From Chryseobacterium tructae (GTDB taxonomy: Bacteria > Bacteroidota > Bacteroidia > Flavobacteriales > Weeksellaceae), in contig NZ_JAUFQR010000001.1 in the NCBI RefSeq assembly GCF_030409875.1, forward strand, positions 4,526,001 through 4,590,000: 64,000 bases of DNA, in the 5' to 3' direction. Positions 10,961 through 19,177 of the stretch are shown in pieces (position 1 is the first letter of the stretch; each line of letters starts with the position of its first letter). Below the pieces are notes generated by a model. The model was not told where the DNA came from. It did not search any database and saw only the letters and a program-made list of their open reading frames with translations. Made by a program: the position numbers and the translations under genes.

Positions 10961-11836
10961 TTATTGAAATGAAAATTGATATACATTTCCACTCTCGTCT
11001 TTTCCTTTTTCATCTGCAATGATTAATGTTTTATCATCAGCAAAGACGATAGCTTCTTTCTGAGAATTATGGTTTAAAGGAATCTTATTAATTTTCGCTG
11101 CATTGAAATCATCAGCATTAAACCCTGTAAGAACATGAACGTTCTTGTGAGTAAGCAGTACAATCTTATCTTTTGTGCTGTTAATTGTTGCAGAAGTAAT
11201 AGCAGCATCGTTATATCCTCCCTGAAGCCTCAATCTACCAATCAATTTAGCTTCAAAATCTCCTTCTTTATTAGGAACCTTAAACACAAGGAAAGTCCCG
11301 TCAAATCCTTTGCTTCTGTTTTTCGTGAAAAGATAGAAGTTACCATCCATTTCTACAAATGCCTCACAATCATATAATAAATTTGACTTTTTGGGCGGGA
11401 ATTGTGTTTGTCCCTCATAATGAAATTTAGTGGTCTGAACGACTTTTGTAGTGGTTTGAGTAATATCCTTCAAATCAGTTTTTAAAATAGCCAGATCCTT
11501 TCTGTCATTATCATTATTTCCAAAATCCCCTATATAAACATTTCCCTGGGCATCAGAAATAATATCTTCCCAGTCGGTATTCTCGGTATTTTCAACAGGA
11601 ACTTTAGCCATCATCTGACCCTTGTCATTAAGACCATATACAGCGTTTTTATTTCCCCTGTCTTCTATTACCCAAATGGTTTTCTTATCCTTAGATAAAG
11701 TAATTCCGGAGACTTCTTTTAATTTTTTTGGAAGTGCAAATTGTATTTTTAATTCATTGTCCTTGGCAGGAGAATTCTGAGCCTTTGGATTACAACTCAA
11801 CAAAAAGAAAGCGGGTAACATAAGAAAACGTAGCAT
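10961..11836 (-). CDS. Predicted beta-propeller lipoprotein
   Basis: I choose the internal ATG at 11836 because it places the signal peptide MLRFLMLPAFFLLSC correctly, giving 291 residues with lipobox FLLSC. The mature protein has repeated beta-propeller-like segments: SGITLSKDKKTIWVIEDRGN, then VYGLNDKGQMM, WEDIISDAQGNVYIGDFGNN and a late NVHVLTG. The motif pattern 'DWEDI ... GDFGNN' recalls SdiA-regulated or esterase-like propeller proteins of Bacteroidota, but I cannot prove that. No catalytic residues are obvious. It lies 51 bp downstream of mazG on the same strand and may be co-transcribed with it. Confidence 0.6.
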   Translation of the reverse strand: MLRFLMLPAFFLLSCNPKAQNSPAKDNELKIQFALPKKLKEVSGITLSKDKKTIWVIEDRGNKNAVYGLNDKGQMMAKVPVENTENTDWEDIISDAQGNVYIGDFGNNDNDRKDLAILKTDLKDITQTTTKVVQTTKFHYEGQTQFPPKKSNLLYDCEAFVEMDGNFYLFTKNRSKGFDGTFLVFKVPNKEGDFEAKLIGRLRLQGGYNDAAITSATINSTKDKIVLLTHKNVHVLTGFNADDFNAAKINKIPLNHNSQKEAIVFADDKTLIIADEKGKDESGNVYQFSFQ

Positions 11837-11887
11837 ATTTTTATTTTTTAACTGAACATACATAGCATTAATTGTTCCAATCGAAGC

Positions 11888-12655
11888 TTAAGATAATCGT
11901 TTGGCTTTTTCCCAAAGGACATCCATTTCTTCCAAAGACATATCCGCAAGCTTCAGATCTTGTTCCTCAGCAAGAACTTCCATCTTTTGGAATCTGGAAA
12001 TAAACTTCAAATTGGTTCTTTCCAATGCAGAATCCGGATTGAGTCCTGAAATTCTCGCATAATTAATCAAAGAAAAAAATACATCGCCTAATTCCAGTTC
12101 CTTCTTATCCAAATCTGTTTCTGCATGAAACTCCTGAATCTCCTCATCTACCTTTTTCCAGGCATCTTCAGCATCATGGAATTCAAAACCAATTCCTTTT
12201 ACCTTATCCTGAATTCTATAAGCTTTCACCAAACTTGGAAGGCTTTTCGGAACACCCCCCAGAATAGATTTGTTCCCTTCTTTGAGTTTTAATTTTTCCC
12301 AATTCTGTTTTACCTCTTCCTCATCCTTCACTTCAGTATCTCCATAAATGTGAGGATGGCGGAAAATCAATTTTTCATTAAGGGAATTAATCACATCTGC
12401 GATATCAAAACTTTCTTTTTCTGAACCTATTTTAGAATAAAAAACCAGGTGAAGCAATACATCGCCCAATTCTTTTTTAATCTCCTGCAAATCTTCCTGT
12501 AAAATAGCATCAGAAAGCTCATATGTCTCTTCAAGGGTAAGATGACGAAGAGATTGCAGCGTCTGCTTTTGATCCCATGGGCATTTCTCACGCAGATCAT
12601 CCATAATATCCAATAATCTCCCGAAAGCTTCTAATTTTTCCTGTTTTGTATTCAT
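11888..12655 (-). CDS. mazG: Nucleoside triphosphate pyrophosphohydrolase MazG
   Basis: The 255-residue protein (start at MNTKQEKLEAF) has the typical MazG organisation of two helical NTP-pyrophosphatase repeats. The N-terminal unit carries CPWDQKQTLQSL, EETYELSDAI and the metal-binding EELGD-like KKELGDVLLHLVF. The C-terminal unit repeats this with EEIQEF and ELELGDVFFSLINYAR. MazG hydrolyses NTPs to NMP and pyrophosphate, removing damaged nucleotides and modulating ppGpp. An upstream in-frame ATG would add six residues but lacks family support. It is downstream of DUF5606, def and ruvX in one direction, a block typical of flavobacteria. Confidence 0.93.
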   Translation of the reverse strand: MNTKQEKLEAFGRLLDIMDDLREKCPWDQKQTLQSLRHLTLEETYELSDAILQEDLQEIKKELGDVLLHLVFYSKIGSEKESFDIADVINSLNEKLIFRHPHIYGDTEVKDEEEVKQNWEKLKLKEGNKSILGGVPKSLPSLVKAYRIQDKVKGIGFEFHDAEDAWKKVDEEIQEFHAETDLDKKELELGDVFFSLINYARISGLNPDSALERTNLKFISRFQKMEVLAEEQDLKLADMSLEEMDVLWEKAKRLS

Positions 12656-12794
12656 AAGTAATTGAAAATTCAATCTTATACAAATGTAAGGGTTATTCGG
12701 TCACCATTACAAACGTTAAGAGTGAAAGTTGCTGGGTTCGAGGTTTATGATTCGGGATACAAGGTTATCGATAACGTGGTAGAGTATTTGTTTT

Positions 12795-12826
12795 AAATCT
12801 AACGGGTTTCAGAAACCTGTTAGATT
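12795..12826. terminator. Stem-loop in the mazG / DUF5606 spacer
   Basis: A stem of about 15 bp (AAATCTAACGGGTTTC / GAAACCTGTTAGATTT, one G-T pair) with a minimal loop is followed by T-rich sequence. With the stronger hairpin at 12871-12902 it forms a tandem pair between DUF5606 and mazG. It could be a second terminator or a small dispersed palindrome. Confidence 0.45.
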
Positions 12827-12870
12827 TTGGGATATGAACTATCTATTATCTGCTATCTGAAATACAAAAA

Positions 12871-12902
12871 GCCTTGTCAGGAAAATTCCTGACAAGGCTT
12901 AG
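12871..12902 (-). terminator. Terminator after the DUF5606 gene
   Basis: A perfect 13-bp stem (AAGCCTTGTCAGG / CCTGACAAGGCTT) with a 6-nt loop is followed on the minus strand by TTT. It lies 22 bp beyond the DUF5606 stop, so transcription of ruvX-def-DUF5606 probably ends here and mazG may need its own promoter. Confidence 0.8.
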
Positions 12903-12923
12903 TATTGTTAATTCAGTTCTGAA

Positions 12924-13481
12924 TTATCCTTGTTTTCTGTGTGTACTTTTCGGAGCTGATTTTGCTGCTGAAGTAGCTTTCACTTTTGGAGCTGCCGGCT
13001 TTTCTGCCTTTGGAGCTGCTTTTTTAGCATCAATATCTAAGCTTACTTCTTCTGCAGGCTCACCATCTAAAGTTTCAGGTTCAGCCTTTACGAAGCTTTC
13101 TGGAGTGATATATCCCGCTTTATGAAGAATATTATACCACTGAGCCAATTTCTTGATATCAGAAGCATATACTCTTTCAGTATCATAGTTAGGAAGAGAA
13201 GTTAACATGAAATCTTTCAAATCTGCATCTGAAGATTTGTGAGAAATTGTCTCTTTGTAATCGTTATTTTTAGCTACATTTTCAAAAACTTCAAACAAAG
13301 GAACTTCTTTATCAAATGTAAACATTGCGATATTATCTAATAAGCTTACTTGGCTAGAGTTTCCAATGCTTACTTTTTTCTTGTTGGTAACATCTTCAAT
13401 GATGAATCCGTTTCTTAATTGAGAAACTAATTTGTAAAGTCCTGGTTTTCCAGAAATTGAAATTATTTTTTCTAACAGCAT
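12924..13481 (-). CDS. DUF5606 family protein with Ala/Pro/Lys-rich tail
   Basis: The 185-residue protein opens with MLLEKIISISGKPGLYKLVSQLRNG, diagnostic of the DUF5606 family, a small conserved Bacteroidota protein of unknown function. Residues 1-60 look like a beta-barrel of SH3 type and about 95-135 are helical. The last 40 residues are a low-complexity tail of Ala, Pro, Lys and Ser ending THRKQG, likely disordered and basic. It follows def with a 76-bp gap and shares its orientation. Conservation of the ruvX-def-DUF5606 order suggests a translation- or nucleic-acid-linked role, which is inference. Confidence 0.8.
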   Translation of the reverse strand: MLLEKIISISGKPGLYKLVSQLRNGFIIEDVTNKKKVSIGNSSQVSLLDNIAMFTFDKEVPLFEVFENVAKNNDYKETISHKSSDADLKDFMLTSLPNYDTERVYASDIKKLAQWYNILHKAGYITPESFVKAEPETLDGEPAEEVSLDIDAKKAAPKAEKPAAPKVKATSAAKSAPKSTHRKQG

Positions 13482-13557
13482 AATTTTATTTTTTGTAAAT
13501 TCTGCAATCAGCGTTAAGCTTTTTGCTTTTTATTATTTCTTTTAATCCTTGTTTAAA

Positions 13558-14130
13558 TTATTTTGGAAATCTCATTTTGTAACCGATGCTTACATCCCCT
13601 TGAGAGATCTTTGACAGTTTTCCTTTTACCAGTTTCTTTTTCAAAGCACTTAGGTGATCGGTAAACAAAACCCCTTCAATGTGGTCATATTCATGCTGAA
13701 TTACGCGGGCTCTAATATCGGAAAAAGTTTCTGTATGTTTTACAAAATTTTCGTCATAATATTCAATAACGATTGTTCCCTTTCTTTTCACGTCTTCTCT
13801 TACATCCGGAATAGACAGACAGCCTTCATTGAACTTCCATTCTTCACCAGATTCTTCAAGAATTCTGGCATTAATGAATACCTTTTTGAATTCTGCCAAC
13901 TCATCCTTAATATCCTCATAATCCTCATCTTCCGCAAGAGGAGTAACGTCTATTACAAACAGACGGATATCCAAACCGATCTGAGGCGCTGCAAGACCAA
14001 TTCCGTTTGCGCTGTACATCGTTTCGAACATATTATCTATCAGTTCCTGTAATCCGGGGTAATCTTTTTCTATATCTTTTCCCACTTTTCTCAAAACAGG
14101 ATCCCCAAAAGCTCTTATCGGTAGTATCAT
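13558..14130 (-). CDS. def: Peptide deformylase
   Basis: The 190-residue enzyme removes the formyl group from the initiator methionine of new proteins. All three signature motifs are present: NGIGLAAPQIG (about residues 43-53), EGCLSIPDVR (about 112-121, with the metal-binding Cys) and QHEYDHIEGVLF (about 155-166, HExxH). Length is normal. Its ATG overlaps the ruvX stop by four bases, so the two genes are translationally coupled. Confidence 0.96.
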   Translation of the reverse strand: MILPIRAFGDPVLRKVGKDIEKDYPGLQELIDNMFETMYSANGIGLAAPQIGLDIRLFVIDVTPLAEDEDYEDIKDELAEFKKVFINARILEESGEEWKFNEGCLSIPDVREDVKRKGTIVIEYYDENFVKHTETFSDIRARVIQHEYDHIEGVLFTDHLSALKKKLVKGKLSKISQGDVSIGYKMRFPK

Positions 14131-14543
14131 CTTAATCTTTGTTCTAAAAAATTCTGCAATATGATGGTTGCACTTACTTTATCTATTAATCCTTTTTCCT
14201 GTCTTTTCTTCTTACTTTTCCCGCTTTGAGAAATAAAGAATGAAGCCATTTTGGAAGTAAACCTTTCATCAAAACGGTGAACAGCAATATCCGAAAATTC
14301 TTTTTGAAATTCTTCAATGAATTTTAAAATATCAGTTTCCACTTCTGAAACATTTCCTTTCAAATCTATGGGAAGTCCAATGACTACTTCATCTACCTTA
14401 TTTTCATTGAAATATTTTTTCAAAAATTCCATTAAATTTCGGTTCTCTACAGTCTCTAACCCACTGGCTATAATCTGCATATCATCCGTTGCAGCAATGC
14501 CACAACGAGCTTTTCCATAGTCAATTGCAAGGATTTGTCCCAT
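14127..14543 (-). CDS. ruvX: Holliday junction resolvase-like protein / pre-16S rRNA nuclease
   Basis: The 138-residue protein has the RNase H-like fold typical of RuvX/YqgF: MGQILAIDYGKARCGIA with the first catalytic Asp, VVIGLPIDLKGNVSE, a DERFTSKMA segment and a final Asp in GLIDKVSATIIL. YqgF processes the 5' end of pre-16S rRNA and has been proposed as a Holliday junction resolvase. It is the first gene of a minus-strand block with def. A TAAATTTG -7 element (minus strand) at 14551-14558 lies only 8 bp before the start codon, so the transcript may have almost no leader. Confidence 0.93.
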   Translation of the reverse strand: MGQILAIDYGKARCGIAATDDMQIIASGLETVENRNLMEFLKKYFNENKVDEVVIGLPIDLKGNVSEVETDILKFIEEFQKEFSDIAVHRFDERFTSKMASFFISQSGKSKKKRQEKGLIDKVSATIILQNFLEQRLR

Positions 14544-14658
14544 AAGTCTGCAAATTTAGTAAAATTTACTGATTTTATTCATAACGCAGTTTTTTTATAT
14601 AAATCATGTTTCATTCCATATTTTTTTTTTTAATTTTAATCTTCCAAAAAACAGATAT

Positions 14659-15135
14659 ATGAAGAGACTCATCCTCGTAAGACATGCGAAAAGCGACTGG
14701 CCGGAAGAAACTGAAGACTTTGACAGACCTTTGGCAGACAAAGGCCAGGTGGATGCTATGAACATGTCCAGATTCCTGAAAAACAATAATATTTCTATCG
14801 ATTATTTTGTATCCAGCCCGGCAGTCCGTGCTTTAAATACGTGTAATATTTTCAATCAAACGTATCAGCTAAGTTGTTCTACGAATGAAAAGTTATATAA
14901 TCCTTCGGAAAGAAATTTTGAATCTGTAATTTATGATCTGGATGATACAATAAGCTCAGTGGCTCTTTTCTCTCATAACAATGGAATTTCCAATTTTGCG
15001 AATTCCATTTCTGAAAATATTTTTCATTTTCCGACCTGTGGAGTTGCCGGTTTTGAAGTAGACTGTGAATCCTGGTCTGAATTTGACGGAGCCCAAAAGA
15101 AACTATTGTTCTTTTATGAGCCCGGGAAAATATAA
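14659..15135 (+). CDS. SixA-like histidine phosphatase
   Basis: The 158-residue protein starts MKRLILVRHAKSDWP, the RHG motif of the histidine phosphatase superfamily, followed by DFDRPLADKGQ as in SixA. A second catalytic His is present in VALFSHNNGIS (about residue 115). SixA proteins remove phosphate from the histidine of phosphorelay proteins; the partner here is unknown. The gene is divergent from ruvX by 115 bp, and its 3' end overlaps the start of the archaemetzincin gene by 20 bp in another frame, which implies co-transcription. Confidence 0.85.
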   Translation: MKRLILVRHAKSDWPEETEDFDRPLADKGQVDAMNMSRFLKNNNISIDYFVSSPAVRALNTCNIFNQTYQLSCSTNEKLYNPSERNFESVIYDLDDTISSVALFSHNNGISNFANSISENIFHFPTCGVAGFEVDCESWSEFDGAQKKLLFFYEPGKI

Positions 15136-16009
15136 CTTCAACTATACAGTTTTATATGCAACACTCTTTATTTTCTTTTTTTCATGTCAGAAAAAGAAGA
15201 TGCCCTATTTTGAAGCAATTGCTTTTAATGATGTAAAGCTTTCTACCACTCCTCAACCCGGAAGCTGGAGGTATAATCATGATGAAAAATTTCAGAAATT
15301 TGAAGATTTCCAAAAATCAAAAAAGATAAAGCCGGAACCTGAAAAAAACACCATTTATCTGCAGCCTATCGGAGACTTTGATGAATTACAGAAAAAAGAG
15401 ATTGAACTCACTAGAGAATATTTAAAGATATATTTTCAGCTGGATACGAAAATACTCCCTGTACTATCAAATACTATTTTCCCAAAAACTGTAAGAAGAA
15501 TCTTTAAGGACGGACAAGAGCAAATATTAGCGGGATATGTATTAGACAGTGTTTTAATCAAAAGAAAGCCAAAAGATGCAGCGGTACTGATGGGAATCAC
15601 AGAAAGAGATCTTTTCCCAAAGCCTGAATGGAATTATGTTTTTGGATTTGCATCTTATGAAAATGGAGTGGGTGTCACTTCAATCTATCGATTTGCCAAC
15701 GGGCATCTTACAGATTCTAATTTTAATAAGAGTCTTACCAGATTGATGAAGATCAGCTCTCACGAAATCGGGCATATGTTTGGGATCAGCCATTGTCTGA
15801 ATGCCAATTGTGTGATGAACGGAACCAATACCCTTACCGAAACAGATTTTCATTATGCCAGAGCATGCTCACTCTGCCAGCGAAAACTCAACTCCAGTAT
15901 TCATTATGACAATAAGAAAAGGCTTCTTGAATTAAAAAGTTTCTTTGAAAAATATCATCTCAATTCAGAACTTGCCAAAGTTGAACTGGATCTTGATCTA
16001 TTGCCATAA
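15116..16009 (+). CDS. Archaemetzincin-like zinc metalloprotease lipoprotein
   Basis: Starting at the ATG at 15116 gives 297 residues with a lipoprotein signal (a hydrophobic run ending FFFSC, about residues 16-26). The zinc site is HEIGHMFGISHC from residue 216, continued by LNANCVMNG and, 16 residues later, CSLCQRKL. This HExxHxxGxxHCx4CxM...CxxC pattern defines archaemetzincins, metzincin peptidases with an extra structural zinc. The enzyme is probably anchored at the cell envelope, and its substrate is unknown. A longer start at 15065 would put unrelated residues before the signal peptide, so I reject it. It overlaps the upstream phosphatase gene. Confidence 0.85.
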   Translation: MSPGKYNFNYTVLYATLFIFFFSCQKKKMPYFEAIAFNDVKLSTTPQPGSWRYNHDEKFQKFEDFQKSKKIKPEPEKNTIYLQPIGDFDELQKKEIELTREYLKIYFQLDTKILPVLSNTIFPKTVRRIFKDGQEQILAGYVLDSVLIKRKPKDAAVLMGITERDLFPKPEWNYVFGFASYENGVGVTSIYRFANGHLTDSNFNKSLTRLMKISSHEIGHMFGISHCLNANCVMNGTNTLTETDFHYARACSLCQRKLNSSIHYDNKKRLLELKSFFEKYHLNSELAKVELDLDLLP

Positions 16010-16022
16010 ACTCTATTCTCTG

Positions 16023-17216
16023 CTATTTTTTATGAGCCACTTCCTTTAAATATCTATCATAGTTCATATAAGGTTCATTGATCCGTTTATTGGGCTTTAA
16101 ATAAAGTACTCCGTCTCTATTATCTAATATTACATTAAACTGGCTGAGAATTTGATTTCCAAATAAAGTTGGCCTGCCTGTAGGTTTTAAAGGGTCTGCA
16201 GCATTCGTTACAATATCTTTAAATTCTCTTCCTCCAATAAAGGCATTCAACCGAACCAGCTTTCTCTCATTCACCATTTGCAGTTCTTTCAGCTGTTTCC
16301 AGTTTTCTCCCTGACTTGTAAAATCATCTCCAATAAGCATTGTTCCCTCCCGCCCTGTATCAAAAAGAAACCAAAAAGAATATTTTTTATCATGCTGAGT
16401 AAAATCAACTTTGAATTTTGGACGGTTCTGTTCATAGAATATTGGCTGTTTTTGAAACGTCTTGGTGTTAGATGGTAGTTTATCATGAATAACCATTACT
16501 TTTTTGTCATAATCAATCTCAATAATTTTATCCCTGAAAAAGCCATTCCCTACAATTAAATCTTCATCAGGCTTCATATTTCCAACTTCTGTAAGAGGAA
16601 CTTCTTTCCAGATGGCATTACCTATTTGTAAGATATTTCCCAAACTCTTACGTACTTCATTTACTCCCTGCGTGTTACTTACTGTTGTTTTATCAGTAAA
16701 AGCCACTTTTAGTTTTTCTGACGATAGCTTATTAATACAAGAGGTTCCGGCTCCAAGATCAAACTGTATGTTCACCTCTTCTTTCTCATTCAAAAATCCT
16801 TTAAAATAAATTCGAGATCCTGTTATTGTAAAAGGAATTTCCAGAGGATAAGTATTTTTTTTATTCTGTTTGAGTGAAATAAAAGATGGATCTTCTTTCG
16901 CCATGATGCGAACTAAGCAACTGTCTTTATTATTAAGGAGAACTATTAAATCATAGCTTTTACCATATTCAGTATTAAAGCTTAGTTTTCCTTGGTCTGT
17001 AACCAGCTCAACCTTACTTTTTTTATAAGGCAGATTAGTGTAATAAATATCAGGTTTTACTCTGGGATCTAGTTTCCAATTCATTTTAACATTTGCACCA
17101 TCATAAATAACAGCATTATCACTTGTTGCTTTAATAACAGGAATTTGTTTTTGCGCAAAAACTCCTGTTGAGATAAAAAGAAGGATAAAAATAATTGCAA
17201 AAAGCTTATTTTTCAT
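16023..17216 (-). CDS. Exported retropepsin-like aspartyl protease
   Basis: From MKNKLFAIIFILLF (ATG at 17216) the protein has 397 residues and a signal peptide ending GVFAQ. Two aspartyl-protease-type motifs are visible: VQFDLGAGTSCIN at about residue 160 and WFLFDTGREGTMLIG at about 285. Each is followed by a hydrophobic pair typical of the flap-and-wall strands, for example ILSQFNVILDNRDGVLYLKPN at the end. This arrangement matches pepsin-retropepsin-like periplasmic proteins of Bacteroidota. Substrate unknown. The ATG nine codons upstream would add charged residues before the signal and is less likely. It converges on the archaemetzincin gene with a 13-bp gap. Confidence 0.75.
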   Translation of the reverse strand: MKNKLFAIIFILLFISTGVFAQKQIPVIKATSDNAVIYDGANVKMNWKLDPRVKPDIYYTNLPYKKSKVELVTDQGKLSFNTEYGKSYDLIVLLNNKDSCLVRIMAKEDPSFISLKQNKKNTYPLEIPFTITGSRIYFKGFLNEKEEVNIQFDLGAGTSCINKLSSEKLKVAFTDKTTVSNTQGVNEVRKSLGNILQIGNAIWKEVPLTEVGNMKPDEDLIVGNGFFRDKIIEIDYDKKVMVIHDKLPSNTKTFQKQPIFYEQNRPKFKVDFTQHDKKYSFWFLFDTGREGTMLIGDDFTSQGENWKQLKELQMVNERKLVRLNAFIGGREFKDIVTNAADPLKPTGRPTLFGNQILSQFNVILDNRDGVLYLKPNKRINEPYMNYDRYLKEVAHKK

Positions 17217-17266
17217 AATGACAATAATTAAATTCAGCTCCAATATAAAACACTCATTTACAAAAC

Positions 17267-17318
17267 AATAAATCCATATTTATTTACATTTAAAGATATA
17301 AATAAATATGGATTTATT
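17267..17318. repeat. 19-bp perfect inverted repeat (AT-rich hairpin)
   Basis: The sequence AATAAATCCATATTTATTT at 17267-17285 is repeated exactly in inverted form at 17300-17318 around a 14-nt loop. It lies between the stop of the serine hydrolase gene (17342) and the start of the aspartyl protease gene, both on the minus strand. It may terminate the first transcript. It lacks the GC-rich base and T-tail of the other terminators here, so another role is possible. Confidence 0.7.
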
Positions 17319-17341
17319 AAATTTCCTCTTAAAAGAATAGT

Positions 17342-18886
17342 CTATTTTCTCTTCAGATCCAGATCATCAAAGTCAAAACTGAAATCTGTAACATCTGAAA
17401 TTGGTTTCAATTTTGCTGACTGAGCTTTTCCATTTTCATCGTAATCGAATAGGATATAAGCATCAGCATCATAGCTTCTGTCATCCCATTTAATGATGAA
17501 TGAATTGTTGGAATATGGTAATAATTCTCCTTTTAATCTTGGGGAATTTTTACATGAAATTCTGTAAGTACCTCCTTGTTGAGCAATGTCTACATCACCG
17601 AACCAAACATCATTATAAGTTCCTGTAAACTGTTCCGCTTTTGGCTGAAGTACTTTTTCCTTTTTAAAGGCTTCTGATTTCGCGAATGCTTCTTTCTTTT
17701 GTTTATCATACTCTGCATTCGCTTTTGCCATTCTCTCTCCATACGTTTTCAACCAGTTTCTGTCTGCCACTCCAAGGTAAGAGTCTTTCACTGTATTGGT
17801 AATTGTATTGAATGCTGCTCCAGACTGCTGATTTGTAAGTACTACGATTCCTAATTTAAGATCCGGAATTAACGTAAATTGGGTTACTGTTCCAATTAAT
17901 CCTCCTGTATGTTGTACTTGTTTATGCCCTTTTACATCACTTAGGAACCAACCTAAACCATATCCGTAGAAACTGGTATCATAAGGATTTTTAGCAGCTA
18001 CTCTCTCCGGGATCTGCAGGCTCCAAAGTTGTTGTGCATTTTTATCGGAAACTAATTTCTTACCTTCTTTGGTGGTGAAATTGTTTAATAAACATTCTGC
18101 CCAAGTGGTCATATCTTTAATATTACTCATGATTCCTCCGGCAGCATTAGCCGTTTCGTTCCAATCGTGAGGAACAGCAATAGCTTTTCCATCTACAGGA
18201 GCATGAGCATCAATTTTATTGGTTGTAGCTTTTGCTCTGTTGTAGCTTCCAAAGCTGGAAGTCATCCCCACAGGCTTCATGATTCTCTGTTCAATAAATT
18301 CGGCCCAGCTTAATCCAGAAACTCTGTGAATAACTTCACCTGCAACAATGAACATGATATTATTATAATCTAAAGTTGTTCTGAAAGGATTTTCAGGCTT
18401 CAGGTATCTTACGTTGTGAACAATATCATTAACGGTTAAGCTTCCTCCTTCCGGAAAAAACATCAGATCTCCCTGCCCTAATCCTAATCCTGCTCTGTGC
18501 GTAATCAAATCTTTGATGGTTACATTTTGAGAAACATATGGATCATACATTTGGAATTCTGGAATGTATTTTGAAACATTATCATTCCAGTTCAATTTTC
18601 CTTCATCTGCCAAAATCGCTAATGCCACACAAGTGAACCCTTTAGAGTTGGAAGCAATTCCAACCAAGGTATTATCATCCATTGGTTGTTTGGAGGTAAG
18701 AGAACGTACTCCAAATCCTTTGGAATAGATCATTTTTCCATCTTTTACAATACCTACTGACATTCCGGGAACATCAAAGGTTTTCAGCGTATTTTGGATC
18801 AGATCATCCAGTTTTTTTTCTTCAACCTGTGCATTTGCCAATCCTACGGTTAAGAGAAAAATGAAAAAAGAAAATTTCTGCTTCAT
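17342..18886 (-). CDS. Serine hydrolase, class C beta-lactamase family, with DUF3471 domain
   Basis: The 514-residue protein has a signal peptide (cut after ANAQ) and a beta-lactamase/DD-peptidase fold. The SxxK motif is S79-N-S-K82 in GIASNSKGF, the YxN motif is in LDYNNIMFIVAGE and the third motif is HTGG in VQHTGGLIG. The last about 110 residues (ETFTGTYNDVWFGD-like segment onward) match the DUF3471 lipocalin-like domain often attached to these enzymes. They are periplasmic and may act as D-amino peptidases or esterases; a resistance role is not implied. A TAAATTTG -7 box (minus strand) lies at 18904-18911. Confidence 0.9.
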   Translation of the reverse strand: MKQKFSFFIFLLTVGLANAQVEEKKLDDLIQNTLKTFDVPGMSVGIVKDGKMIYSKGFGVRSLTSKQPMDDNTLVGIASNSKGFTCVALAILADEGKLNWNDNVSKYIPEFQMYDPYVSQNVTIKDLITHRAGLGLGQGDLMFFPEGGSLTVNDIVHNVRYLKPENPFRTTLDYNNIMFIVAGEVIHRVSGLSWAEFIEQRIMKPVGMTSSFGSYNRAKATTNKIDAHAPVDGKAIAVPHDWNETANAAGGIMSNIKDMTTWAECLLNNFTTKEGKKLVSDKNAQQLWSLQIPERVAAKNPYDTSFYGYGLGWFLSDVKGHKQVQHTGGLIGTVTQFTLIPDLKLGIVVLTNQQSGAAFNTITNTVKDSYLGVADRNWLKTYGERMAKANAEYDKQKKEAFAKSEAFKKEKVLQPKAEQFTGTYNDVWFGDVDIAQQGGTYRISCKNSPRLKGELLPYSNNSFIIKWDDRSYDADAYILFDYDENGKAQSAKLKPISDVTDFSFDFDDLDLKRK

Positions 18887-18903
18887 TATTTTTTTAATTT
18901 TCC

Positions 18904-18911
18904 CAAATTTA
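18904..18911 (-). promoter_or_regulatory. Bacteroidota -7 element upstream of the serine hydrolase gene
   Basis: On the minus strand the sequence TAAATTTG fits TAnnTTTG and lies 18 bp before the start codon. No convincing -33 TTG is at the right distance, so only the -7 element is called. Confidence 0.4.
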
Positions 18912-19106
18912 GTAAATAACCTGAGTCCGGAATAAGAAAATTATGATTTATATGGTTGGAAGCCAGAAGATGGATGCCGAAAGTACTCTTAGGTTATAAA
19001 TAAAAGGAAGTTATTAGAAACCCAACTTGTAATGCAAGCTGAGTTTTAATAATCATGTCTACGATAATTTCCTGCCTCCATCTTCCCATTTCCTTACTTA
19101 TCCCCA

Positions 19107-19134
19107 CAAAAAACCGGAAGAAAATTCTCCCGGC
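19107..19134 (-). terminator. Terminator of the siderophore operon
   Basis: On the minus strand a stem CCGGGAGAA / TTCTTCCGG (one G-T pair) is followed by a T-run. It lies 44 bp after the stop of the DUF4374 lipoprotein gene, the last gene of the operon. Confidence 0.6.
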
Positions 19135-19177
19135 TCTCGATAAATCAAATGATCTTAATGTACTAACAAAAAAGAAA

